From a virus, in IMG/VR virus record IMGVR_UViG_3300031722_000093, positions 1 to 36,885 of that record: 36,885 nucleotides of DNA, one strand, 5' to 3'. Under the pieces are notes generated by a model that was not told the DNA's origin, did not search any database, and worked only from the letters and a program-made list of their open reading frames with translations. Each line of letters begins with the position of its first letter. The stretch's first letter is position 1. The position numbers and the translations under genes were made by a program. Positions 1 to 6,922 of the stretch are shown here, piece after piece.

Positions 1-99
1 AAAAATTCACCGAGTTTATAAAATCCTCCGGCATAATTCTCGGGGTTTAATCGGTCTCTTTGCAGCTTGATAGCAAGCTCTTGAACCTTATCAGGTGCT
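1..99. repeat. Terminal direct repeat, left copy (circular-assembly overlap)
   Basis: Bases 1-99 are identical to 36787-36885. The gene at the right edge continues in frame through this sequence into its ribosome site at 105-115, so the repeat is the overlap of a circular assembly or a circularly permuted genome. An odd length of 99 fits an assembler k-mer overlap. It does not look like a biological terminal repeat, because it lies inside a coding sequence and does not abut the terminase genes. Confidence 0.9.
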
Positions 100-104
100 T
101 CCAT
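1..104 (-). CDS. Winged-helix/HTH protein, 5' part (continues at right edge)
   Basis: This is the first 34 codons of a gene that crosses the circular junction; the rest is at 36540-36786. The start is the ATG at 104-102, preceded on the minus strand by AGGAGGAATT, an excellent ribosome site. The joined protein is about 116 aa. Its N-terminal half is helical and charged. The remainder carries the HTH and wing described under the right-edge entry. It lies 11 bp downstream of the LuxR-type gene in the leftward early operon. Function is unknown beyond likely DNA binding. Confidence 0.8.
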   Translation of the reverse strand, partial: MEAPDKVQELAIKLQRDRLNPENYAGGFYKLGEF

Positions 105-115
105 AATTCCTCCTA

Positions 116-322
116 TTATATTAATTCCTTATTAATCGCTATTTTTACGGCGTTTGTTATATTTTTTGCATCTAGTTTTATTTTTATTCTTTCTGCGTGT
201 GTTTGCACGGTTCTTTCTGAAATTTTTAATTCCAATGATATTTCTTTATATCCAAAGCCATTTGAAACATAACTCAAAACTTCCACCTCTCTCGGTGAAA
301 GCAATCTTTTTCTAATCTCCAT
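116..322 (-). CDS. Stand-alone LuxR/GerE-type HTH regulator (68 aa)
   Basis: The protein consists of little more than a GerE domain. It has the family signature LSPREVEVLSYVSNG (residues 8-22), then the HTH around residues 25-50 with the typical KEISLELKISERTVQTH pattern. No receiver or autoinducer domain precedes it, so any control must come from concentration, dimerisation or another protein. It resembles a second 66-aa GerE protein at 9314-9514, suggesting paralogues. The gene sits 15 bp downstream of the helicase loader gene in the early operon. Such small GerE proteins occur in phages as transcription regulators; the target here is unknown. Confidence 0.85.
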   Translation of the reverse strand: MEIRKRLLSPREVEVLSYVSNGFGYKEISLELKISERTVQTHAERIKIKLDAKNITNAVKIAINKELI

Positions 323-337
323 ATCCCCTAATTCCCC

Positions 338-1069
338 TTAAATCCTTCTTCTGTAACTATCGCCCTTAAATAGCATCTTGATTCGGCAAGCCATAGCGAG
401 CCGGTCTCTGATTGCATCAAATTCGGGGATGTTATAAATCTTCTCCAAAGTTTCGGGGTTTGCACTAAAAGCAACAACTTTTTGATAATTAATTAATTCA
501 TCAATTATCCGAAAAGCAATCTCCAAGCGTTTTTCTGTATATTTTTCACGTCCTAAATCATCGAGGACGACGAAGTCAAATTCTCTTACCCATCGATAAA
601 GGCTTTCGGTAGTGATTTCATTGTCAAAATCGCAACTTTCTATAAATTTATCAAGCAGAGCTGACATTGTTGTAAATAGGCAATTATAACCTTGTTTAAT
701 TAAAGCATTGCAAACGCAAGCAATAGCAACGGATTTCCCTCTCCCTGTTTTTCCAATCATTGCAATTCCATCGGACTTTTTTAAATCAAAGTCTTTTACA
801 TATTTTTCGCAAGCGATTATATGCTCATTTTTATCCAAGTTCGGATTGGAAAAAGTATAATTTTGAAATAATGGGGTCATTAAACTATTTTGGAATTTGC
901 GTTGTAAAATTTCATTTTTACGACGTTTTGAGGTTTCCATATCACGCTTCTCGGTCTCTTTTGCTTCACAATTACAATCAGCAATCTCAATAGACTTGGC
1001 AATATTTCCAATGTTGAAATTATGCGTTATGGAAGATTTCCCACAATGTTTGCATTTTATATGTCCCAT
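338..1069 (-). CDS. DnaC/IstB-type helicase loader ATPase
   Basis: This is an AAA+ ATPase of the DnaC/IstB family, which loads the replicative helicase onto the phage origin. Visible motifs are Walker A GKTGRGKS (about residues 106-113), Walker B FVVLDDLG (about 165-173), a sensor-like SANPE and a possible arginine finger RDRL near 221. The N-terminus carries Cys pairs (CKHC at 6-9 and CNC near 32-34), as in the zinc finger of some phage loaders. I chose the ATG at 1069 because AAAGGAGAAGG precedes it; a start at 1129 lacks such a site and would overlap the upstream gene much more. It overlaps the replisome-organiser gene by 13 bp, indicating translational coupling. Confidence 0.88.
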   Translation of the reverse strand: MGHIKCKHCGKSSITHNFNIGNIAKSIEIADCNCEAKETEKRDMETSKRRKNEILQRKFQNSLMTPLFQNYTFSNPNLDKNEHIIACEKYVKDFDLKKSDGIAMIGKTGRGKSVAIACVCNALIKQGYNCLFTTMSALLDKFIESCDFDNEITTESLYRWVREFDFVVLDDLGREKYTEKRLEIAFRIIDELINYQKVVAFSANPETLEKIYNIPEFDAIRDRLAMACRIKMLFKGDSYRRRI

Positions 1070-1761
1070 TTTCCTTCTCCTTTTGCTTGAACAGTTTTCG
1101 ACCTGCTTTCCTCCACATAACTTGCACATTTTGTGGCGTTAAAAAGCGTTTCAGGGCGTAAATATATCGACATTTTGGGGTCGTTTAGCCATTGAGCTAC
1201 TTTACAATCAATCATCAAAATAAGTTCATTTATAGAATAATCTTTTAACCGACTTCTTATAAATTTGAAATTACTTTCAATGGGTTTAAAATTTTTCCCC
1301 GATTTTAAATTCAGATGATTTAAAATTTTTATCTCGTCTTGCTTGCAAGACAAAGAAGTATTATTTTCTATTTCTATTTCTTTTTCTATTTCTATTTCAT
1401 TTCGCGAGTAACTCTCGAGTATTTCGCGAGGAATTGGCGGAAGCCTTTTGGCACTTGGCTTGTCAACCCTTTGATGTTCTTTCCAACTATGAATAAAAAA
1501 ATAATCTCTATTTTCAACAGAATAAGGAATAATTAATTTTTCTTTTGTTAATTCATTAAGCCATTTTTTTATAAGTTCCGGAGTTACTGAATCATCAGAT
1601 TCAAATAAATTGCCTATTAGCCACTTTATATTAGCCTTTACAGCTCCGTAATCATCAGCGAAATTCCACATAGCGATAAAAGTTAATCGAGCATCTCGCG
1701 AGACTTTCGCGAGTGTTTTACTACCCCAAAACTCCGTCTTTATCATTCGATTTCTAGCCAT
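1057..1761 (-). CDS. Replisome organiser with phage C-terminal domain (Phg_2220_C-like)
   Basis: The N-terminal 100 or so residues look like a winged helix of the DnaD/replication-initiator kind (conserved ARLTFIAMWNFADDYG). A low-complexity Glu/Ile linker follows. The C-terminal segment, starting ILNHLNLKSGKNFKP and continuing to a RPETLFN motif, matches the conserved phage C-terminal domain PF09524 found in replication proteins. It probably binds the phage origin and recruits the helicase with the loader encoded directly downstream. The start at 1761 follows GAGGTGG. It overlaps the upstream zinc-finger gene by 8 bp. Confidence in the replication role is good; the exact origin is not located. 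Confidence 0.82.
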   Translation of the reverse strand: MARNRMIKTEFWGSKTLAKVSRDARLTFIAMWNFADDYGAVKANIKWLIGNLFESDDSVTPELIKKWLNELTKEKLIIPYSVENRDYFFIHSWKEHQRVDKPSAKRLPPIPREILESYSRNEIEIEKEIEIENNTSLSCKQDEIKILNHLNLKSGKNFKPIESNFKFIRSRLKDYSINELILMIDCKVAQWLNDPKMSIYLRPETLFNATKCASYVEESRSKTVQAKGEGKWDI

Positions 1762-2083
1762 CTTCTTCCACCTCTTTTGGTATTCCAAACTTTTTAACTA
1801 ATTCTATAACCGCAAATTTCATTTGACATTTTTGTTCTTTATCCGAGAAAAATTTATCAAAAAAACAATCGGAGCAAATACAATTACGCTCATAACACAT
1901 AATCGCAGTATTGCTCCAATCAGGATTTTTTATAATTTCTTTCGGCTTTTCTTTCTGTTTATAATATTCTTCACGCTGTATTTTAAGGCACGCCTTACAA
2001 ATTGGATTGTAGCCATTTTTTATCCGATAGTTTTGATAAAAATTAATTAATGGCTTATCCTTACCGCATTTGTGGCACTTCAT
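1754..2083 (-). CDS. Small protein with two Cys-pair zinc-finger motifs
   Basis: A 109-aa protein of unknown function. It begins CHKCGKDKP and has a second CKAC pair near residue 30, giving a four-Cys zinc site, as in many phage 'HNH-like' N-terminal zinc ribbons. Further cysteines (CYERNCICSDC) occur around residues 63-73. No nuclease motif follows the zinc site. It lies between SSB and the replisome organiser and overlaps the latter, so a role in DNA replication or in modulating those proteins is a fair guess only. Confidence 0.7.
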   Translation of the reverse strand: MKCHKCGKDKPLINFYQNYRIKNGYNPICKACLKIQREEYYKQKEKPKEIIKNPDWSNTAIMCYERNCICSDCFFDKFFSDKEQKCQMKFAVIELVKKFGIPKEVEEDG

Positions 2084-2695
2084 CTATTCTCCTAAAAATG
2101 GTATTTCTTCGATTTCCTGTTGTGTTAAACAATCGCTCGGTTTATGTGTTTCTTTTTCCTCTTTTTGAGGCGGTTTTGCATCGCTTTTAACGACTTTTAA
2201 TACCGGTTTGTAGTCAACCATATCAAAAGAGCATAAAAGATTAACAGCTTCGCCCACAGCGATGGCATTTTCGCTAAAACAATAAACCGGAGCATTAAAA
2301 TCTTTCAGTTTTAAAACTTGGATTTTTTTGTCGCTCGCTGTAACACGATTTTCGACTTTTTCAATCTCACCGGTAATAAACAGATAAGCTCCGTCGAAAC
2401 TAGCTCTTTGAGCCACTACTTTCCAGTTTGTTTTTTCTTCGTTCTTACTATTTGTATATTTTTCCTCTTTTAAATAGCCTTGAACTGTAACGCTAGAGCC
2501 TTTTTTAAAGTATTCTCCGGCGAATTCTGCTTGTTTATCCCAAATATCGACACTATACCAATTTGTCGTTTTTTCTTTTTTCTTTGAATCATAACCGCTT
2601 GTAGCGAGAGAAAAATTTGTTTTTATTTTTCCGCTTTCAAAATATTTTATTTCAGGGTCTCCGCCCAATCTGCCCGTAATTGTTACTTCAATCAT
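2084..2695 (-). CDS. ssb: Single-stranded DNA-binding protein
   Basis: The N-terminal OB fold has the SSB pattern: VTITGRLGGDPEIKYF, then NFSLATSG, the core NWYSVDIWDKQAEFA and GSSVTVQGYLKEEKY. The C-terminus is IEEIPFLGE, close to the acidic tip ending in IPF with which SSBs bind partner proteins, but with three extra residues after the F. Residues about 105-175 add a second predicted beta-rich segment not present in E. coli SSB. It coats single-stranded DNA during replication and ERF-mediated annealing. AGAGGAGACTGG precedes the ATG. The gene overlaps the HNH gene by 4 bp (ATGA). Confidence 0.9.
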   Translation of the reverse strand: MIEVTITGRLGGDPEIKYFESGKIKTNFSLATSGYDSKKKEKTTNWYSVDIWDKQAEFAGEYFKKGSSVTVQGYLKEEKYTNSKNEEKTNWKVVAQRASFDGAYLFITGEIEKVENRVTASDKKIQVLKLKDFNAPVYCFSENAIAVGEAVNLLCSFDMVDYKPVLKVVKSDAKPPQKEEKETHKPSDCLTQQEIEEIPFLGE

Positions 2696-3222
2696 TTTCC
2701 AGTCTCCTCTATTTGTATAATTCTATTCTTTTTAACTCTTTGATTATTATTTTGTTCAGTTCTTGTCGCCCATCTGCAATTTGAAGGATTATAACCTTTG
2801 TTATTATCTTTTCTATCGATAAAAGTATTTTTTTCTCCAAACATTTTTATATGTTCAATATAAGAAAAATACATATCTTTTTTAAACATATCAAAGGAGT
2901 TTAACCATTCATTACAGATAATTATTCCCCTTCCTCCATAATCCTTATACGCCTCAATATTGGGGTTTAAACATCTTTGTTTCATATTGCACCAAATTTT
3001 ATAAAATCTAATATCATTTTTTCTATTTTTAGATTTAAATTCGATATTTTTATCTATTCTCAAGCACCCACAAGATTGTGTTTTTCCGCTTTTTAAATCA
3101 TTTCCGCGAATAATTTTGTCTTTCCCACAATCGCAAAGACAAAGCCATTTTGGATAACTAATATATTTTAATACTGTTAATCTACCAAATTTTTGTCCTG
3201 TTATATCTATAAGTTTTGTCAT
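2692..3222 (-). CDS. HNH endonuclease with N-terminal zinc ribbon
   Basis: The N-terminus has a zinc ribbon of the GQKFGRLTVL...CDCG...SCGC type. It is followed by the typical phage HNH core: RFYKIWCNMKQRC, NPNIEAYKDYGGRGI, then IDRKDNNKGYNPSNCRWAT. These free-standing HNH proteins are usually homing or nicking endonucleases. It sits between SSB and a recombination gene, in frame with operon spacing on both sides. The start is the ATG at 3222 with TGAGGA upstream, not the TTG at 3237. It may be a mobile invader of the early operon rather than a replication gene. Confidence 0.88.
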   Translation of the reverse strand: MTKLIDITGQKFGRLTVLKYISYPKWLCLCDCGKDKIIRGNDLKSGKTQSCGCLRIDKNIEFKSKNRKNDIRFYKIWCNMKQRCLNPNIEAYKDYGGRGIIICNEWLNSFDMFKKDMYFSYIEHIKMFGEKNTFIDRKDNNKGYNPSNCRWATRTEQNNNQRVKKNRIIQIEETGK

Positions 3223-3226
3223 TTTT

Positions 3227-3685
3227 TTAATCCTCAATATATATTCCTAATTCGGCTGCTTTATTTATAAAAAAATCTATTAATAAGCCCATTTCTTTTG
3301 TATCAAACTTGCTAGAGCCTTCATAAACCTTGTAGGTTACTAACTCAACACCTTTGGGTGTCATTAGTGTTCCAAGAGGCTTGACGGCTCTGAAACCTCT
3401 TTTTAAGCTCGCTTCTGTCTCCGGTAAAGCTGCAATAAAATCATATTTAGCGTTTGAATGTTCAAGCCCTAAAATATAAATATCTGTTGGGTCGTTACCG
3501 GAAACCAATGCGATTTGTTGAATAATAGCCCACATCATTCGATTTTGTTCAACAGAACGGCTCGTCCGATATTCTTTAAATTCAACATTGTATTTTTTAT
3601 CAATTTCGAGTTGAGGGGTAAAGCCGTTTACATCTAACAGAATTACCCCATCCTCGCATTTGATGAGATTTGCACTAATTTTCAT
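3227..3685 (-). CDS. NinB-like / HNHc-type phage recombination protein
   Basis: A protein of 152 aa carrying the motif RSVEQNRMMWAIIQQIA near residues 43-59. This motif is typical of NinB-like and related phage proteins placed beside recombination genes. The C-terminal part (VKPLG..., VYEGSSKFDTKEMGLLIDF) also matches this group in gene order and pattern. NinB of lambda helps resolve or anneal single-stranded DNA; whether this protein does so is an inference. It sits in the same block as DUF1351, YqaJ and ERF. The ATG at 3685 follows AGAGGT at short spacing; a GTG six bases upstream is possible. Confidence 0.55.
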   Translation of the reverse strand: MKISANLIKCEDGVILLDVNGFTPQLEIDKKYNVEFKEYRTSRSVEQNRMMWAIIQQIALVSGNDPTDIYILGLEHSNAKYDFIAALPETEASLKRGFRAVKPLGTLMTPKGVELVTYKVYEGSSKFDTKEMGLLIDFFINKAAELGIYIED

Positions 3686-3693
3686 ACGCACCT

Positions 3694-4530
3694 CTATATT
3701 TGTTCAAATTTAATATTTTGAGACGTTAAGAAGTTGTTTAATGCTTCACATTGTGATTTATTGACATAAACCCTCATAGAGAGAGCCTTTGTTACAGGCT
3801 CATACTCTTTAATTAACGTTTGAACTTTGTCAACAATTTGTGAAGCTGTTTGAACTTCCACCGGAGCGGAAGGTTGAATATTTTTTGCTTCTTCTTTTTG
3901 TGTCTGTTTTTCTTTGAGTTCTTGAAGTCTTGTATTTTCGGCTAAGGTTTTTGAAATATCAAAAAAGTTATTTAGGTAAAAATCTTTGATGGTTATTTCA
4001 AATTCGCTTTTTAGTCCTGTAATTACATTCAAGTCTAATCGGATTCTTTCAAGTTTTTGTGAAATTTCTTCTTTTATCGATTTCATTGAAACTGAGGAAT
4101 TTAACCATTTACCGTTAAATATATCTACAAAGGAAAATAAATCGTTTAATTCGCCAATATTTTCATCATAAAATTTTGCTATTTCTAGCCTTTTATTTTC
4201 TTTTTGGTCGTCCTCAAAGTTTTTTATTTGTGTATCAATAGCGTTTATAGGCTTATCAATAAGTCCCACAAGTTCTTTTATTTTTAACTCATAAGCATTG
4301 TATGGTTCAAGACAAAGATTTTTGATTCGTTTACGTTCATCTTCAATCGCTGTCCTGAATTTGTTTAAATCCGCCTTAGTCTTTTTTGCGTTTTGTATTG
4401 CATCTTCTGTAACAATTAAATTTTGGTATTTTTCCAAGTTGATTTCTAACTCGGTTTTAATTTCATCAAAATTGAAGTTTATTTGATTCTGTGCCGGTAA
4501 CTCCGGTAGGTATTTTATTGCTAATGACAT
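3694..4530 (-). CDS. DUF1351 family protein
   Basis: A 278-aa helical, coiled-coil-rich protein matching the DUF1351 pattern: VTEDAIQNAKKTKADLNKFRTAIEDE..., a basic and acidic heptad region, then a Gln/Lys-rich linker (about 205-225). A C-terminal small domain ends ALNNFLTSQNIKFEQI. DUF1351 genes are regular neighbours of phage YqaJ exonucleases and annealing proteins, though their biochemical role is not established. AAAGGAC lies 10 bases before the ATG. The first 65 bp overlap the end of the YqaJ gene in another frame, an unusually long overlap for this genome. Confidence 0.8.
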   Translation of the reverse strand: MSLAIKYLPELPAQNQINFNFDEIKTELEINLEKYQNLIVTEDAIQNAKKTKADLNKFRTAIEDERKRIKNLCLEPYNAYELKIKELVGLIDKPINAIDTQIKNFEDDQKENKRLEIAKFYDENIGELNDLFSFVDIFNGKWLNSSVSMKSIKEEISQKLERIRLDLNVITGLKSEFEITIKDFYLNNFFDISKTLAENTRLQELKEKQTQKEEAKNIQPSAPVEVQTASQIVDKVQTLIKEYEPVTKALSMRVYVNKSQCEALNNFLTSQNIKFEQI

Positions 4531-5131
4531 TTTGTTTTGTCCTTTCTACTTGATTTTTAAGTTCCATTATTGCTCTTTTCCCAACTTCAAAGCCTTGAAG
4601 TAATTTTGATTGTTTTTCTGCATCAACTCCAAAGCGATAAATAGTGAAATGTTTTTCAAAATTTGGATTATAAGCCATATAATCGCACCATTTTCTACCC
4701 GTAACTAACATTTGCATTTGCATTTGCCATAAATATTTTGTATCAATATTTTTTGGATCAAGCATAATCAAAAAGTAATTTTTGTTATTTGGACATTTTA
4801 TTTCTAAAAGTCCATCGTCGCCGATTAATCCATCCGGAGAACAACCGATACAATCGTCCATTTTTACGAAAGTAACTTCTTCAACGGTTACACCTTTTTC
4901 CATCTCATAAACAAGTCTCGCACTCGCTTCGAGTTCGTTGCCTCTTTCCATATCCGGATTAGTGTAAAAATCGCTTGTAATGGCGTAGAAGTCGGCCATA
5001 AGCTCTAAAATATAACTGTCGAGGCCTTTTCCACAAGAGCCTATCGCCTGAGCGTGGCTCGCAGTCATAACACCTTTTCGCATAGCGAACCATTCATCGG
5101 ACTGTTGAGGGATATTTTTAATTATTTGCAT
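4466..5131 (-). CDS. YqaJ-family exonuclease (lambda Exo-like)
   Basis: This is a PD-(D/E)XK recombination exonuclease. It starts with the family motif QQSDEWFAMRKG (about 9-20), then TASHAQAIG, a Glu in ERGNELE, the catalytic Asp in CSPDGL (D100) and the E-x-K in LEIKCPN (E110, K112). Length (221 aa) is normal. It degrades 5' ends of double-stranded DNA so the ERF protein encoded just upstream can anneal the 3' strands. AAGAAGGAG precedes the ATG. It overlaps the ERF gene by 14 bp and the DUF1351 gene by 65 bp. Confidence 0.9.
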   Translation of the reverse strand: MQIIKNIPQQSDEWFAMRKGVMTASHAQAIGSCGKGLDSYILELMADFYAITSDFYTNPDMERGNELEASARLVYEMEKGVTVEEVTFVKMDDCIGCSPDGLIGDDGLLEIKCPNNKNYFLIMLDPKNIDTKYLWQMQMQMLVTGRKWCDYMAYNPNFEKHFTIYRFGVDAEKQSKLLQGFEVGKRAIMELKNQVERTKQNVISNKIPTGVTGTESNKLQF

Positions 5132-5699
5132 TTTTTGCTCCTTCTTTTATTAATGTTTCCTTTTTTGCTTTCAGAGCCTTGATAAAGCCCATTTTGTCGC
5201 CTACTTTTGATTGATATTTTTTGTAGTAAGCCTCTAAATCCTCGACCGTGTCTAATGCTTCAAGTCCTGATAGTAAATCTATGTCGGGGTTTTTCTCTCC
5301 GGTTTCAATATTTCCGCTTCCTACGTTCGGATCTAAACAATCACCCTCCACGATTTCTAGGGCATTTAAGTATAGGTAACGCTTCATATAGGTATGAATT
5401 GCCCCGAGTGATTGAATAGGGGTACAGCCTTTAACAGAAGCCTCAGCGGTTGGACTTGTAAATTCAATAGTTTGGGCTTCGGTTGCTTCACTATCAACAA
5501 TTATTAAAATTGCCATATTATCAGCGTTAATGCTGAAATTGCTTGAAAGTCCGTTAGCCCCAAAAATTTCATTAACAGTAGGGATAAAATCAGCAAGTTC
5601 ATAATATTTGAATTTTGCGAATTTGTTTTCACCACTTTTTTTAAGAGATTTTTTTTGCAGCTCCACTCTGCTTTTTTGTAATTTTCCATAAATATTCAT
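5118..5699 (-). CDS. erf: ERF-family single-strand annealing protein
   Basis: The N-terminal 130 residues fit the ERF superfamily: KFAKFKYYELADFIPTVNEIFGANGL (about 27-52) and the hallmark QSLGAIHTYMKRYLYLNALEI (about 98-118). The C-terminal third is a helical region rich in Lys. ERF proteins anneal complementary single strands, circularise incoming genomes and drive phage recombination. It is paired with the YqaJ exonuclease downstream, as in other phages. GAAAGGAG sits seven bases before the ATG, and a perfect hairpin lies just upstream of that site (5731-5774), which may regulate it. Confidence 0.9.
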   Translation of the reverse strand: MNIYGKLQKSRVELQKKSLKKSGENKFAKFKYYELADFIPTVNEIFGANGLSSNFSINADNMAILIIVDSEATEAQTIEFTSPTAEASVKGCTPIQSLGAIHTYMKRYLYLNALEIVEGDCLDPNVGSGNIETGEKNPDIDLLSGLEALDTVEDLEAYYKKYQSKVGDKMGFIKALKAKKETLIKEGAKNANN

Positions 5700-5730
5700 A
5701 ATTTCTCCTTTCTTTTTTGTAAACTTTAAT

Positions 5731-5774
5731 CAGCCCTACGGCATTGGATAGTTAAAAAATGCAACATAGGGCTG
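5731..5774 (-). promoter_or_regulatory. Two-tier RNA hairpin upstream of the ERF gene
   Basis: CAGCCCTA (5731-5738) and TAGGGCTG (5767-5774) form a perfect 8-bp stem. Inside it GCATT (5741-5745) and AATGC (5758-5762) form a second stem with a 12-base loop. On the minus-strand transcript it ends about 20 bases before the ERF ribosome site. There is no run of U after it, so it is not an ordinary terminator. A translational or RNA-stability element is a reasonable reading. Confidence 0.55.
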
Positions 5775-5829
5775 TTTAAAATATACCGTTTGTAAAATGT
5801 GTTTTTGAGGAATTAAATTTTAAACCGGC

Positions 5830-5877
5830 TTATTCAAACCAATTCGGCACGTCTGCTAAATACCGGAAACCCCACAT
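5830..5877 (-). CDS. Possible 15-aa microprotein
   Basis: An ATG at 5877 follows GGAGGTGTAAAT, one of the best ribosome sites in the window, and opens a 15-codon frame (MWGFRYLADVPNWFE) ending in TAA. It lies in the otherwise gene-free stretch between the 147-aa gene and the ERF hairpin. It could be a translated leader peptide that controls the downstream hairpin and recombination genes, or a chance frame with a good site. The rest of 5700-5936 holds no other frame I would call. Confidence 0.4.
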   Translation of the reverse strand: MWGFRYLADVPNWFE

Positions 5878-5936
5878 ATTTACACCTCCAATCTGATTTT
5901 TAAGTAACTTTCGACCCATTCAGTTAGTGTAAAATT

Positions 5937-6380
5937 TTAATCCAAATATCTTAAAGCATTTGTAAGCGTTATATAATCAGGATTATAGCCTTCAATGCCG
6001 TGAGCTTCACGTTTGGCGATATTATCATCCATCATTTTTGCTAATCTTGTCTTTGTTTCTTCTTTTGATAAATTTGTTCTTACGCCGATTGTTGCAGCTT
6101 CACCATTCTGACCGTTAAATACTGCTCCGTTTGTTGTTTCTTCATTTTTCATAAATGCCTCCTTCTTACTCATAATTTCCAAATATAATCTAGGTGTTAC
6201 CTTTTGCCAAAAATCCATTAAAATTTTTGTGTTTGTGCTTGGCGATTCGTTTAAGCTTTTTATTAAATCCGCCATCCAATCATCTCTAAATCCCGATTGT
6301 TCAAGTCCCATCGCAAAATTAATCGCACAGGCTTGTTCTTCCGGATTTAATTTCGTTAAGAAAAATCCTTGTGAAAACAT
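5937..6380 (-). CDS. Hypothetical early protein (147 aa)
   Basis: I do not recognise this protein. The N-terminal half is helical and contains NPEEQACAINFAMGLEQSG. A Gly/Asn-rich linker spans about residues 82-102, and the C-terminal helical part contains ETKTRLAKMMDDNIAKREA. No membrane segment or enzyme motif is visible. GGGAGG precedes two in-frame ATGs at 6386 and 6380; only the second has normal spacing, so I start there. The gene follows a 44-aa membrane protein gene with which it nearly overlaps. Confidence 0.7.
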   Translation of the reverse strand: MFSQGFFLTKLNPEEQACAINFAMGLEQSGFRDDWMADLIKSLNESPSTNTKILMDFWQKVTPRLYLEIMSKKEAFMKNEETTNGAVFNGQNGEAATIGVRTNLSKEETKTRLAKMMDDNIAKREAHGIEGYNPDYITLTNALRYLD

Positions 6381-6382
6381 TT

Positions 6383-6517
6383 TCATCCTCCCAAAATAAT
6401 TAATCCGATTAAGGAAAAGTAAACCAAACTACAACCGCAAATTGTTTTAAAAGTGAATTTAACAATTCCGCCATTGTAATTAACTACTTCCCAAAAATCT
6501 TCAATACTTTCAATCAT
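6383..6517 (-). CDS. 44-aa single-pass membrane microprotein
   Basis: ATG at 6517 is preceded by TAAGGAGGCACGG, a strong ribosome site. The 44-codon frame has an acidic N-terminus (MIESIEDFWEVV) and a hydrophobic C-terminal helix (about 27-43, containing CSLVYFSLIGLIILG). The stop TGA overlaps the ATG region of the next gene, which argues for a real coupled gene. Function is unknown; small early membrane proteins of phages can act in superinfection exclusion or host take-over, but nothing here proves that. Confidence 0.7.
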   Translation of the reverse strand: MIESIEDFWEVVNYNGGIVKFTFKTICGCSLVYFSLIGLIILGG

Positions 6518-6550
6518 CTTCCGTGCCTCCTTACTCCTAACTCCAAAAAA

Positions 6551-6622
6551 CTGAGAGGGTGGGGGTCGAACCCACGATACAGCGATTAACAGTCGCTTGC
6601 CTTACCGCTTGGCTACCTCTCA
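6551..6622 (-). tRNA. tRNA-Asn (GUU)
   Basis: A full cloverleaf folds on the minus strand. The acceptor is TGAGAGG/CCTCTCA (7 bp), the D arm lies within GCCAAGCGGTAAGGC, the anticodon stem is AGCGA/TCGCT with loop CTGTTAA (anticodon GTT), and the T arm is GTGGG-TTCGACC-CCCAC. The discriminator is G and no CCA is encoded. The D arm and U1-A72 pair look more like a tRNA-Gln body, while the anticodon reads Asn codons. It lies in the leftward operon between the 44-aa and 56-aa genes and is likely cut from that transcript. Confidence 0.9.
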
Positions 6623-6751
6623 ATAAATGTCGCTCTTTCTCGACTGTCATTTCGTTTTTGCGGATTTGAACGTCAATAAACCGGCTTTATATGCCAATAC
6701 AGGCTCTCAATTTAGTGTTTAAAGTCGTGGTAACTGAGTAAATCTGACTTT

Positions 6752-6922
6752 TTAAATACAAAGACTGTGAAATCTTGTAATTAATTCTAGGGTTCTTTCT
6801 AATTTTGCTAATTTTTGCATTTTTGATTTTTCTTTTTTGAAATTAAGCAAATATTTAAGTTCCTTAATTTCGTTTTCGGTTTCAAGCACCACAAGCTCAT
6901 AAAGTTCCTCTAGTTTATACAT
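6752..6922 (-). CDS. 56-aa charged coiled-coil microprotein
   Basis: The frame from ATG 6922 (MYKLEELYELVVLETENEI...) is almost entirely charged residues and leucine in heptad-like spacing. This predicts one long amphipathic helix or coiled coil through about residue 50. Its start overlaps the stop of the upstream 35-aa gene (ATGTATAA), and AAAGGACGGTGAAAGCT provides a ribosome site. Function is unknown. Position just after the early promoter region suggests an early host-interaction or regulatory protein. Confidence 0.7.
   Translation of the reverse strand: MYKLEELYELVVLETENEIKELKYLLNFKKEKSKMQKLAKLERTLELITRFHSLCI

Noticed and set aside
1-99. End repeat as a biological direct terminal repeat
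   Set aside because: It is internal to a gene, far from the terminase genes, and of typical assembly-overlap length.
60-272. Plus-strand 70-codon frame at the left edge
   Set aside because: Lies antisense over the LuxR-type and winged-helix genes, which have strong ribosome sites and family motifs.
6590-6650. Minus-strand frame running through the tRNA-Asn (from an ATG near 6650)
   Set aside because: No ribosome site and it passes through a perfect cloverleaf; chance open frame.
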